This document shows, piece by piece, positions 51,391 to 62,068 of a stretch of DNA of 64,000 nucleotides (position 1 is the first letter of the stretch; each line of letters begins with the position of its first letter). The position numbers and the translations under genes were made by a program. The stretch spans positions 51,611,878 through 51,675,877 of the forward strand of contig OY288243.1 in the NCBI GenBank assembly GCA_958450325.1, in the 5' to 3' direction. The notes beneath the pieces were generated by a model. It was not told the DNA's origin and ran no database searches. It was given only the letters and a program-made list of their open reading frames with translations. This DNA is from Agrostemma githago (taxonomy: Eukaryota > Streptophyta > Magnoliopsida > Caryophyllales > Caryophyllaceae).

Positions 51391-51857
51391 TAATAATGTG
51401 CTTCTCATTAACAATAAAATTTGGGTAAGTCGAGCCTTTGTCGAGGTCTTTACATCAAGCATCTGAAATCCGGCTATTCCGGAAATTGACAACTTGTTAA
51501 AACTCCACAAAATATAAAACAGCACATAATATCAACTAATAGGACATAATATAAAACGGCTAAACTCTACCGGTCCAACTTCCTATACCCACCACCATCC
51601 GGGGGAGCTTGTTCGGGTCTTTCACCATTGACCCCTCATAATACAAGCCTCCACCGCCCTAGCCAAAGGCGAGTTCAGCCAATCTTGTGTCTTCTCATCA
51701 CTGACACCTTCAACATGAGTCTCATCAGTCTTGACCCGTATAGATGAACTGACGGTACTAAGATCGTAACACTGTCTTTGGTCAGGCGCTTAGTGACATT
51801 TCCTCGAGTCACCTCCTCTTCCTCTAGTGCCGCTGTCTTCCTAACCTTCGAGTTGCT
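51391..51857. other. Non-coding 3' stretch of Tat element A
   Basis: No gene seen. It links the tandem repeats to the 3' end of the antisense ORF. Confidence 0.5.
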
Positions 51858-52985
51858 CTATCTTGACGGATGTTCACCAACCCCCCGCAGGGCGGAAGTA
51901 ATGTCGGTCGGTCGGACGCTCTCAATAACAATGGGACGCGAAAACCTTTGCTCCCAAGACACCCTAAATTCCCTAAACAAATTCTGTGTCCATGAGTCGA
52001 ACCTAGAAATACCCTTAGCAGTCTTCGAAGTGGATGGTCTAACACCCATTTGATTTGACAACACGCGCTGATAAATATAAACCGGATCCCTCATGGATAG
52101 TATTAACAAAGCCTCGGTTGAAGACGAAAAAGAAAACCCGATATGCCCACTGATGTTCCACCATGGGACAGACCACCAAATGACCGACTGCCCTTTAGCC
52201 AAATAGGAAAGCCACTCCTCTTTGGTGTGACCCTCGCTCCATACCCGCACCATCTTCGGCCCGTGAAACCCCTGTAATTGTAACCCTTGAAGCCCCGAGG
52301 AGGGTCGACCAAACCAAGCTGCTCCTGTAGCCAAACCTGCACGAACCACGACAATACTTCACACCTTCAAACCAGAGCAACCACAAAAAAAAAAAAGAAA
52401 AATAAGGAAACAAGACACCCTAAGCACCTGCAAAATGATCCTAGAACCTTGAAAAGGTGCCTCATGGAGCCGGGCACGAGCATCGAGACATGAAATAAGC
52501 TCACCCAAAATAAGCAAAGAGGGTGATCGTCCATGTTCCATTGCCATCACAACATCCAAAACCCGAGGATTACCCCAACCATCACGCGCCCTCGCATCCT
52601 TGAAAAGATAATAACAAGCCACCGCAATGTTGAAGGCACGCCTACATGCTAGAGCCGAAACATCGTGGGAACAAGCCTGTGAGAATATCCTGAAAAGCAA
52701 CTCTAGATCAATGCCATCTCTACCAAAGAAAACTTTAGCCTCCTCCAACGAAGAAAGGTCCAAAAAATGACAAAAACGCTCTACATAAGCATCATCTCCC
52801 GAAGGCACACAAGGCCGAACCAAATTCCACCCACCTATAGTGTCTAGCTCTTTGGGGGGAGGACAAATTTTACCCTCGGGAAAAACAAAAATATGGCCTC
52901 TTGAGTCCCAAAACATAGAGCATGCTAATAAGAAGTTGTTCCGGTATGGAAACAATTGACCCGAATCGGATTCGGGTCCTAGTAT
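51858..52985 (-). pseudogene. Antisense extra ORF of Tat element A, with one predicted intron
   Basis: A protein-like frame opposite to gag-pol, downstream of integrase. Upstream exon: open from the element B junction (SMFWDSRGHIFVFPEG, LVRPCVPSGDDAYVERF, CRRAFNIAVACYYLF, LLILGELISCLDARARL). A predicted intron of 91 bp at 52,427-52,337 has GT...AG ends and a T-rich core, and joins ...IILQ to VWLQEQLGLVDPP. After a frameshift, the following part reads VWSEGHTKEEWLSYL and IWWSVPWWNI. The pattern resembles DUF7745-type / plant mobile-domain proteins carried by Ogre/Tat elements. Function is unknown. Element B inserted into or just beyond its 5' end. Confidence 0.58.
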
Positions 52986-53000
52986 TTGATGTTGTCACTT

Positions 53001-53651
53001 TGATGGTGATCGTCAAATCTCTCAGATCTCTCCTTCCCCTCACTCCAGCGATCGGACCTTCCTGGCGGAGTTGGCCTGCTCCCTGCACAAGGAACACACA
53101 GGGCCTCGGAGGTGTCCGAGGGAACCCTCTCCGATGCCTAAGTCAGTCCGTGGAATGCCTTGATGAACCTTACTCGTGAGGAGCAAGGTGGCGGTTTTTA
53201 GAGTGAGAGTCTAGAGAGAGAAAGTCGAACCGTCTTTATGTGGAAAGTGGCAAAGTATTTATAGCTTTCCCTAAGAGAGGGAGAGGAGAGAGAGAAAGAG
53301 GAGGTGTGAGTGGACGGGGAGGTGACACGTGGGCTCGCCTCGTCCACTCATACCTCTTTACCTTAGGCCTGGTCGGAGGAGTTCTGACTCCTCCCCCTGG
53401 CCCTGCCAGGGACCAGAATGCCCTGACTGGCAGACAGGGGGGGCTTTAATGGCCTTAACTGGCGCGCAACATGGCCCTGTCGGGCAGGGATGGAGTCTGC
53501 CTTAGAGCTGGGAGCAGCTGAAGCCTTCTGGAGATTTCAGCTGGGTTTCATTCCGATGGCCTGCCAAGCAGGCCGCTTCTCATTCTCGGGTCGGGCTTCC
53601 TCGGGGCCTGAAGTAATGGGCGACCCGTGGCAGGCTACCGACCCCCATCAA
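53001..53651 (-). repeat. 3' LTR of Tat element B, 651 bp
   Basis: On the plus strand it begins TGATGGTGATCGTC and ends GACCCCCATCA, giving inverted TGATG/CATCA ends. Read on the minus strand it starts TGATGGGGGTCGG, just after a purine-rich GCGAGGGCCAAT. A minus-strand TATAAATA lies at 53,263-53,256. The left flank CACTT would be the target duplication; the partner is outside the window. Confidence 0.72.
53256..53263 (-). promoter_or_regulatory. TATA box in the LTR of Tat element B
   Basis: Minus strand GCTATAAATACTTTGCC, about 390 bp into the LTR. The equivalent site in the 5' LTR outside the window would drive gag-pol. Confidence 0.6.
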
Positions 53652-54010
53652 TTGGCCCTCGCCGGCTGAGAGGGAGCGGGGCTCTTGTTCAGCAGGCGAC
53701 ATCTTGATTGGGATGACGGGAGGTTGACTTCTTGAACTCCATCTTTGCATTTAATGCGTCGCACGTTCCCGAGGGAGAGAGCCTTAACTGCTCTGGGTAT
53801 GAAAAGAGTTTAGATGTCTTTCCTCATGATTACTCCTCTTGTAAAGTGGTCTCTTGAGCAGCGCGTCAGGTTGATGATTGGTTCCTTTTTTTGCAAAGGT
53901 GGTTGGGACGCCATTAATGTTCTGCTTTTGCTATTGTATAAATTACGGTTTTACATCATTATTTCCACGATCTATCTCCATTTTACTCCGTTCTTCTCCA
54001 AAGGAAAACA
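53652..54010. other. Element B spacer with a candidate plus-strand promoter
   Basis: No gene. A TATAAATT in CTATTGTATAAATTACGG (53,937-53,944) lies 70 bp upstream of the ATG at 54,011. Confidence 0.4.
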
Positions 54011-54592
54011 ATGTCGTGGGTGAGAAAGACAGTCCTTCGTTGTGGGGTTTATGTGGACGTTCTCTGCTTCAGGGGGCGTCGGAGGCTGAGATGCCCCAGG
54101 CAGGTACACTTGTTTCTTCGCCGCAGTAGACGAATGCGTTCCCCTCTTCCTCGGGTCGCTGGGAGGAAATCTTCAACCAGGGCTGGCAAGCGCCCGAAAA
54201 TGTCCGACTAGGCCCACACCCAGACGCTGCTCCCAGGCGGGAGGTTGCTTTTACAGGGGGTGCCACATATGTTTCCCTTGGCTGTATCTCGAACAATTCG
54301 ATCCCGATTGCCGCGAATTGGGCTCTTCCCCTGAGTCAGGTCCTTCCTTCCCCTTGGTGAGGCGGGAGGACCGTGGCTCTCCTGAAGGTGCCAAGGTGGC
54401 CCCCTGTGGTAGGGCTGGGACGTGAGTAGTCACGACTCAGAGGACAGTGAAGGCCAGGGCTACTCATCTGGCAAGGATGAAGAAGAGAGCCCTTATGATC
54501 CATTCGAGGACTCCGGTAGCTGGGATTGGGAATCCGACACAGGCGGCCGCGACAGCCCTGGGGATTACTCTCCGGGTTTTGATGATGATTAG
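54011..54592 (+). pseudogene. Small unrecognised ORF, basic N-terminus and acidic C-terminus, broken
   Basis: One frame runs from the ATG at 54,011 to a TAG at 54,590-54,592 (194 codons), interrupted by about four stops from 54,209 onward. The first part is strongly basic (MSWVRKTVLRCG, FLRRSRRMRSPLPR). The last part is acidic (SSHDSEDSEGQ, ESPYDPFEDSGSWDWESD, ending SPGFDDD). The middle could contain an intron. It lies on the strand opposite to gag-pol, with its own TATA-like box upstream. I do not recognise a family, and it could be chance. Confidence 0.35.
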
Positions 54593-54904
54593 GCCTGCCT
54601 TGCGTATGCAGGCGGGTTGAGCCAAAATGTCAGGCTCCTTTAGTAACTTTTGTTCCCACTATGCTTTGTAATCTGGACCCTTCTGGGCCTTTTGCTTAAT
54701 GAGAATAAAAGGTGGGCTTTTGAATTTCATGTGTTCGTTCGTTTTTTTTAATGAATGACGTCATGCAATGATCACTCTCTGACCTCTGTTGTCTTTTCGA
54801 GGCCTCTTGGGAAGTGATGGGTGGTTAGGTTTTAAAATATGTGACACGTGGGAGCTTTTCTTGGGGAAGTCCTCTGGCTGGACGACCCTTCGTCTTTTCC
54901 CGCT

Positions 54905-54912
54905 TATAAAAG
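54905..54912 (+). promoter_or_regulatory. TATA box of the antisense gene of element B
   Basis: TATAAAAG in CGCTTATAAAAGCATTCC. It is followed by a C/T-rich leader and, 206 bp later, an ATG in good context (GTCACCATGACT). A CACGTG motif (GACACGTGGGAG, about 54,842) lies about 60 bp upstream. This suggests independent plus-strand transcription inside a minus-strand retrotransposon. Confidence 0.6.
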
Positions 54913-55110
54913 CATTCCTGCTCTTCCCATTCCTCCTTTTACATTTTTGAAAACCCAGAAAAACCCTTCTTCATACTCTCTCTTCGTTAAAACGCTTTAG
55001 ACTGAGGAGCCTTTTTCTTGCACCTTCATCCTGCGGCCATCAGTTAGGTCAGAATCCTATCCTCAGTCCTTGTCTTTTCATTTCTTCATTTTTCTTTCTC
55101 CTTAGTCACC

Positions 55111-57467
55111 ATGACTAGTCGTCGCGCTCAGATTCTTTCTTTTACTGACCCTTCGTCTGAAAGGGCGGAGGGTAGGGATAAGGTTAGAACTGACCTTGCC
55201 TCCTCTTCTGGGGGGCCTGGCGTTAGGATGGTCGAGGAGGACCACTCAGAGGAGAGTGGGGGTGCCAACTCTTCTGACCTGCTCCCTTTGATATCATTGA
55301 CTCTGACGACGAGGCGATGGAGATTGACACCTCCACAATCGCCGGCCCACTCATCCCCAGGGAGCCGGGGAGGACCTTTTATTTAGACATCACTAAGTAT
55401 AGGATCCCCCTGAAAACTTACCCGGCCTCCAAGAACTGGGACTTAATTTTAGAGAAAAACGCTGCTGAGGCCATCGCAAGATATTACAATTTTAGGGAGG
55501 GGTACACAGTCATCGTCCCTGGAGAGAGGGACACTGTGTGTAACCCCCCTGACGGCTGCATAGCCGTCTACCACAAGTGCTTGGAGTTTGGCCTGCGCTT
55601 TCCTCTGCACTCCTTCTTGGAGGAGATTTTTAGGCGGATGAATGTGGCCATCGCCCAGTTAACTGCCGTGGCGGTCAGGTCGTTAATAGCTTACACATGG
55701 ACCTGTTTATTCCTGGGCGAGGGGCCCACAATCGATGCTTTGAGGTTCATGGTCGGCTTGCAGATGGTGGCCTCCTCTGAGGGCGAGGGTTCCCCTGGAT
55801 ATTTCTCTATCCTTAGGCAGAAAAGCTTTTCCTTGGTCTGGCCAATTTTAAACAATCTGAAGGACTAGAAAGACAATTTCTTGTACGTGCACAGCGCCAC
55901 AGGGTGGAGGATTCCTCGACACTTCAGGAATCATGTTCATACTCGATTGGAGACCCGCCAGGAGTATCACCCTGGCGTTGGGGAGAAGGCCCTTGAAGTA
56001 AAGCTGACTGGCAAAGAATGGGATTTGGTTGACCGGTTTGCCGCCTCTAAGGACAAATCAGGTGCATTTGGGCCTGATTATTGGCTCCCTCATGCCGAAC
56101 TTATTGCTACCGACAATTACTTGACCCGAGTGGGTCTAGTCCCTGGCCTTGGAGGAGGTAGTTCAGGGATATCAATAATAGTTGTCTTCTTTCCGACTTA
56201 TCCTTCTGTATTCTTTTCTGACTAATTTCTCCTATTTTCTGCAGATCTCGCCACCTATCTCTAGTCAAAGAAGGAGCTGAGGGACCTTGGACTGGACAGT
56301 GACTTTAAAATCGTCGTAAAACGCCCTTACCTTCCTTCCAGTTATAAGAAAGGCGGGAAAGCCCTGATGAAGTTTGTGAAGAGTATATCAGTCAACAAGG
56401 TAAAGTTTCCTCCTCTTCCTCCCAAGCCGACCCCTACCAAGCCTGCAGCTCCAATCTCTGCCCCCAAGGATGTGGAAGGGGAGGCTGCCTAAGAGGCTTC
56501 CCCCTCCCCTGCTAGCAGGCATGAAGGCTCTCCTGTTGGGACTCAGCCTCCAGTGGGGTCAAAGCCTTCAGATTCTGAGGATACTGGGGAAAGCCGACCC
56601 CTGGTTGGCCGAAAGAGGAAGGACAAGGAACCTATGGACGATGTTCCGGTGGTGGACCTGGAGGCATATGCCAGCACGCCTGAGGCCAAGCGGCCTGCTC
56701 GCAATATTCCAGGCACTCTGTTCTCTGAAGAAAATGTCGAGTTCCATTTCACTGTTGGCGAGAGTATTGATGCCTCTGCCCTGCTCTCTGATTCTACTGC
56801 TTCGCTGGTGGATCATCTCACCAAGTCCCTGACCTACTCTACAAGTCAGGCGATCCAGTTTATTCAGCGTTGCTCCAGGGTGTTCCAGGCCTCTTCGGAG
56901 CTGGCGGCTCTCAGCCGCTTAAGCGATGAGGAGTTAAATGTTACTCCTGGGTTTCCTCTCCCTGAACGCCTAGCAGTGGTTGAGAGGGACGTCACCCTTA
57001 TTGCCAGTTTGAAGGATCAGTTGGCTAAGTATGAGGGTGAGCTGGAAGAAGCTAAGGACGAAACAGTCCGCTGGAAGGGCCAAGGTGAAAGAGTTGTGAG
57101 GGAAGCAGCTAACTTGGCAGTAGAGCTGGAGCAGGCTAAAAAGGCGGCAGCGGAGCTGGAGCGGGCGAAAAAAGCGATTGCCGAGCTGGAGCATTTTAAG
57201 AGAAAAGCGACCGAGTTGGAGGACCGTCTAACCAAGGCCGACTCAGACCTTCAGAGGGCGTAGGACGATTTGAAGGCGAAGGGTGAGGAATAGCGAAAGG
57301 AAAAGAATGACCTGATCCAGGAGGCCAACTCTGCGGTGGCAGAGAATTTTAACGCTGGGGCCACTTCCTTCCTAAAGTTTGTCACGGAGGTTATCAGGGA
57401 GATGCTTCCAAACTTCAACGAGGATGCTTTTCAGGCCCTCTACGCTGCAAGAATGAGGCCGAGCTAA
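55111..57467 (+). pseudogene. Antisense extra gene of element B (Transposase_28-like, intron, coiled coil)
   Basis: A spliced gene on the strand opposite to gag-pol. The start ATG is at 55,111. A frameshift near 55,285 leads into the main frame (FDIIDSDDEAMEID), then a conserved-looking domain (VYHKCLEFGLRFPLHSFLEE, AYTWTCLFLGEGPT) that resembles PF04195, putative gypsy-type transposon. An 87-bp intron is predicted at 56,158-56,244 (GTAGTT ... TTTTCTGCAG), joining GLGG to DLATYL in frame. Exon 2 has a Pro/Lys-rich linker and a long coiled coil of Leu/Glu/Ala heptads (ELEQAKKAAAELERAKKAIA). In-frame stops are at 55,866, about 56,263, 56,490, 57,261 and further on. The original end is about 57,467. 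Function is unknown. Confidence 0.68.
56158..56244 (+). other. Predicted intron of the antisense gene, 87 bp
   Basis: Donor GAG|GTAGTT and acceptor TTTTCTGCAG|AT, with a branch-point-like CTGACTAAT about 25 bp before the acceptor. Splicing keeps the frame (GGA GGA G|AT CTC), and retaining it would disrupt the protein. Confidence 0.7.
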
Positions 57468-57756
57468 TGGATCACCTGAGGAGACTCCTGATGCTGATCA
57501 GGGTGCCTCCACTGCGTAACATGCAGGGCAGTCGTCTTCCGAGGGGTCCTGTCCTTACCCTTCTGCGCCTCTGCTTCCTCGTTAATTTTTAATCTTTTTG
57601 CGCGCCGGGCCCTGATGTGGCCGGCTGCCGGCTGATGTAATCTTTAACTCTTTGTATTTGGATTTTTGTTGTTCGTTTTGTTGAACTTTTCCAAATTTGT
57701 TATGAGTGCACTTTTTTTCCTGGTTTTATGCTATCATTTTTCTTTTGTGATTTGGT

Positions 57757-58095
57757 CTGACCCTAGCTTCTTTGCCGAAGTCCAGGGAGCCTGCCCCCTG
57801 CCTGCCCAGAGGCAGGCTGGGGGATTCTGGTGTTTTTTATACAAGGTTGAGTGTGACTCAGTCCTTGTTCGTCTGGCCTGACCCTGGCTTTTTGCCAAAG
57901 TCCAGGGGGCCCACCCCCCTGCCTGCCCTAGAGGCAGGCTTGGGGATTTTGGTGTTTTTTATACAAGGTTTAGTGTGACTCAGTCCTTGTTGGTTTTGGC
58001 CCATGAGGCCTTGCCTGACCCTGGCCTCTTTCCGAAGTCCAGGGGCCCGCCTCCTGCCTGCCCAGAGGCATGTTGGGGACTTTGTATTTTTTGTT
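57757..58095. repeat. Three tandem copies of a 121-137-bp unit in element B
   Basis: Units start at about 57,757, 57,878 and 58,015 with CTGACCCTGGC, share GAAGTCCAGGG, CCTGCCTGCCC and AGAGGCAGGCT, and (first two) a TTTTTTATACAAGG segment. They lie between the end of the antisense gene and integrase. A G(n) run of about 12 follows at about 58,097-58,108. Confidence 0.88.
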
Positions 58096-58488
58096 GGGGG
58101 GGGGGGGTCTATTTTCCTTGGTTTTAGCATCAGGGGGGCCTCCCCCTATTGCCCCCTGCTCGTTTGTGTGTATAATGCAAGTTTGAACAGACAACGAGTA
58201 TAAATTCGAGATTCTTTTCATTTCTTGCAAAACTCAAAACATCCATGGTCGGAGCCGTCGACACTCTATTCTGATTGTCCTCCGCCAATTTTTGAAAAAA
58301 GAAAACTCTCTAGTTTCTTAGTGTTAGACATAATATTTCTTCAGAGTATTTGCATTCCAATGGGCGGCCTGCTCCTGGCCTTCAGGGTTAGCAATTCTGT
58401 AGGTACCTGGTCCCATAATCCGGGTCAGTTCATATGGGCCCTCCCAATTGGCACTTAATTTTCCATGCTCTCTTGATTTCCCCACAGC

Positions 58489-59551
58489 CTACGTTTTCCG
58501 CAGGACCAGGTCTCCTACCTTGAAATTTCTCGTTTTCTCCCTCTTGTTGTTTGCTTTTCTCATTCGTTGTTGGTAGGCAGCAATATTGACGCATGCCTCT
58601 TGTCTTTTCTCTCCTATTAGATCAAGAGCCTCGGCCATCGCGTCTTTGTTGCTTGCCCTTTCATACTGCTGGGATCGCAGGGTGGGAATTCGTGCTTCTT
58701 TGGGTAGTAGGGCTTCGGCCCCGTAGACCAGGCAAAAAAGAGTTTGCTCTGTGGACTCTTTTCTGGTGGTCCTAATTGACCATTGTACACTTGGCAGCTC
58801 GTCATCCCATCTTCCCTTGAGTTCATCCACCATCTTCTTCAAACCGTTTAGTATTTGCTTGTTCGCTGCCTCAGCCTGCCCATTGGCCTGAGGGTGGCAA
58901 CCGGCTGAATAGGCGACAGATATGTCGTGGCTTTCCAGCCAAGTTCTCCGGGGATCATTGTCAAATTGCCTTCCATGGTCGAAAACCAACACTTTTGGCA
59001 AGCCATATCTTGTCATGATGTTTCTCCAAATTACTTTCCGAACTGCCGGTTCTGTTTTGGGACGACTTCAGCTTCGATTCACTTGGTAAAATAATCCATT
59101 CCCACTATCAGAAACTTCCTGCCCCCGGTCGCTGTGGTTAATGGACCCATAATGTCAATCCCCCATTGAGCAAAAGGGATGGGGGACAAGATTGGTCTCA
59201 AGTCCTGGGCAGGGGCATGTATTGAGGGGGCGAAGAGTTGACACTTTCTGCATTTCTGGGTCAGGTCCCTGGCATCAGCGAGCAGGGTTGGCCAGTAGTA
59301 GCCTGCCCTCAGGGCCTTGTGTGCCAACGACCTTCCTTCTATGTAATGCCGCTGATTCCCAAGTGTATGTCAGCTAGTACTTCTGCGGCCTGGCCTGCCC
59401 CCAGGTACCTGAGCAGGGGGGAGGAGAATGATTTTTTATAAAGCTCCCCGTCAATTAGTATGAACCACGCGGCCTTGGCTGCCATTTTTCTCTTCTGCAC
59501 TGGATCTTGCGGGAGGATCCCATACTTCTTGAATTGGATGATCGGGGTCAT
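58489..59551 (-). pseudogene. Tat element B integrase, three broken parts
   Basis: Integrase inserts element cDNA into host DNA. Part 1 (59,551-59,339) precedes the zinc-binding region (GELYKKSFSSPLLRYL). Part 2 (59,327-59,079) has the CX2C half of the HHCC domain (CRKCQLF) and the first catalytic Asp in WGIDIMGP. Part 3 (59,016-58,489) has the second Asp in VFDHGRQFDN, the Glu in GQAEAANKQ, and the C-terminal NFKVGDLVLRK. The DDE triad is present, with Phe replacing the usual Ser before the second Asp. A frameshift lies near 59,330, and a stop with a further shift between 59,079 and 59,016. Confidence 0.85.
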
Positions 59552-59782
59552 CCAGTCTTCAGATTCCGCTTCTCCAACGACACCAACTTGTGGGCAGGTT
59601 GCAGTGGATTTTTCCTAGACTACGTCCACCCAAACTGATCTACGTATGTCCTGCAGGCTGGAGCTTGCCGGCTTTGACAGGGCATCCGCCCGGTTGTTCT
59701 GGGACCGGGGAATTTGCTTGACTTCATAAGACTTCAGCCCAGATAGTTATCGTTTTACCTTTTCTAGGTATGCGGCCATAGC

Positions 59783-60523
59783 CTAATCTCTGGCCTCATA
59801 TTCTCGGTTGATCTGGTTGGCTATGAGCTGGGAGTCTGCTGCTAGGGCGAGCCTTTCTGCTCCTGCGGCTCTAGCCCGATTGATACCTGCCAATACGGCC
59901 TCATACTCTGCCTCGTTATTTGATGCAGGGAAGGCGAACCTGAGCGCATGCTCGAAGTCTATTCCTTCTGGGCTAGTTAGTACGACCCCTACCCCTACGC
60001 CATTGGCTGTAGAAGATCCGTCGGTGTATACTGTCCATTCTCCCGCAGGTGGATCGTCTTCTTCTGAGTGAGAACACTCTGCCAGGAAATCCGCCAAGGC
60101 CTGCGCTTTGATGGCAGTCCTGGGTTGATACGATATTCCTAACCCGCTTAGCTCTATGGCCCATTTGAGCAATCTTCCGGATTTTTTGAATTTTTCTAAA
60201 ACTTTTTCCAGGGGTTGGTCAGTTAGTACAACGACGGGATGGGCGTCGAAATAAGGCTTGAGCTTCCTGGCTGCAATGACGACTGCATTGGCCGCTTTCT
60301 CGACGACTGGATAATTCTTCTCCGTTGCCCCCAGGGCATGGCTTACGAAATAGATTGGTTGCTGGGAGCCTGCTTCCTCCCTCAGATTCACCGCGCTTAC
60401 CGTTGAGTTTGTCACGGCAGTGTAAAGGTAGAGCTTTTCCCCTGCCACTGGTTCGCCAGGGTGGGTAGCTTCTTCAAGTGCTCCTTCAGCTGTTCGAAGG
60501 CCTCTTTTTTCTCGGTTTCCCAC
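59783..60523 (-). pseudogene. Tat element B tandem RNase H domains (RH and aRH)
   Basis: Two RNase H modules in tandem. The first (YLYTAVTNSTVSAVNLREE, PIYFVSHALGATEKNYP, VVVLTDQPLEKVL) is the ordinary Ty3 domain but has lost its first catalytic Asp. The second (WTVYTDGSSTANGVGVGVVL, SNNEAEYEAVLAGI, LAADSQLIANQI) is an archaeal-type RNase H with DGSS, EAEYE and DSQ residues. This arrangement is known from the Tat lineage. A one-base shift near 60,440-60,480 separates it from RT. The protein is cut shortly after EYEARD. Confidence 0.86.
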
Positions 60524-61842
60524 TTAAATGTTTTGTTTCCTTTCAACACTTTAAAGAAGGGTGTTGATTTATCTGCTGATCTGGCAATGAACCGTGCCAG
60601 GGCGGCCATTCTGTCGGTCAGGCGCCGTATGTCCCTGATTGTCTTTAGTTCTGGCAGGTCCAGGCCAGCTTGGATTTTTTCAGGGTTCGCGTCGATTCCT
60701 CTGGCGCTGACCAGAAAGCCCAGAAATTTTCCCGAGCGTACTCCAAAGGTACATTTCTTAGGATTTAGTTTCGTTTGGTAAGCGCGCTGGGAGAAGAAAG
60801 TTTCCTGCAGATCCCTTAGATGTTCTTCATCTTTTTTACTTTTTTCGATGGCATCATCTACGTAGGTTTCAATGTTTCTTCCTTTCTGATTTTCAAACAC
60901 CTTGTCGACCAACCGTTGGTAGGTGGCGCCCGCATTTTTGAGCCCGAACGACATCATCTTGTACATGAATGTGCCGACACTGGTGATGAAAGCGCATTTT
61001 ACCCTGTCCGGCTGCCAGAGGTAGACTTTGTGATAGCCTGAAAAGGCGTCCAAGAAACTTAGCATGGAGTAGCCACTGGTAGCATCTACCAACTGATCTA
61101 TTCTTGGCAGGGGGTAACAGTCCTTAGGGCATGCCTTGTTGAGGATGGTGAAATCCACACACATCCTCCAGGCCCCCGAGGACTTCTTCACCATTACTAC
61201 GTTGGCCAACCATTCTGGGTAGTCGCAGGTTTCTATGAAGTTTGCCTTCAGGAGTTTTTCGATTTCCTCCTTGATGGCCTGATCCTTTTCCATAGACATA
61301 TTTCTCTTCTTCTGTTTTACAGGGCGTGCCTCCGGACTCACGTTCAGCTTGTGAACAATGTGAGCCGGATCTACCCCTGACATCTCGTCTGGGGAGTAGG
61401 CAAACACGTCCCTGTTGTCTCTAAGGATTTTGATTAGTTCTTCTTGGTAGGAACTTTCAAGGTCTGCCCCGATCAGGACCTGCCTGCCTGGCTCCAGTTC
61501 CACCAGCATGCTTTCTCCCCCAGGTTTATGGTGGTCCGCTGTCTGCTGGCCAGCTGGGATCTCACCTTCCCTGGTGGGGGAACTGTCGGCTTTACGTTTA
61601 CCTTTTCGTTCTGTCTCATGGGTGCGCAGGGCTACGGAGTAGCACTGCCTGGCTGATTCTTGATTGCCGTACACCTTCCCTTCCATGCCAAAATCTGTGA
61701 CGTAGGCTATAGTCAGGGCTCTGTTTGATATGGCTGCCTCAATCTCATCCAGGGTAGCCCTGCCTATCAGGGCATTACGGCGATTTTGCGTCCACCACAA
61801 CGAACGATGCCCTGATATTTCTGGCTGAGACTCCCTCTTCAA
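60412..61842 (-). pseudogene. Tat element B reverse transcriptase
   Basis: The RT domain of a Ty3/gypsy polyprotein in one uninterrupted frame. Motifs: WRMCVDFTILNKACPKDCYP, LSFLDAFSGYHKV (first catalytic Asp), SFGLKNAGATYQRLV, NIETYVDDAIEKS (catalytic YVDD), and GKFLGFLVSARGI. Upstream (GRATLDEIEAAIS to SVEARPVKQ-like text) is the protease-RT linker. The end shifts out of frame before RNase H. The core catalytic residues are intact. Confidence 0.9.
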
Positions 61843-62068
61843 ACGTCACTGGTAGATCAATGATCCCCATTGGGAGCACGCCTGCTCTGCTGAACCCGTA
61901 CAGTGATCCGGGGGCAGGCTTGAGGTGCCTTTTCTCTAAATTCATTTTGTCAAATGCGTCTTTGTATAGCAGGTTGGTGTAGGCTCCTGTATCCACCATA
62001 CACCTTCTCACAATGTGTTTATTGATGTCAAGAGATAGGACCAGGGGGTCGCTGTGAGGGTATATCAC
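61775..62068 (-). pseudogene. Tat element B aspartic protease
   Basis: Retropepsin-like protease with the active-site motif MVDTGAYTNLLY (DTG), a flap-like GFSRAG, and downstream NIRASFVVVDAKSP. The frame then stops at 61,775. The expected continuation, NALIGRATL, is found in the RT frame, so a two-base shift near 61,790 separates protease from RT. The protease would process the polyprotein. Confidence 0.82.
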
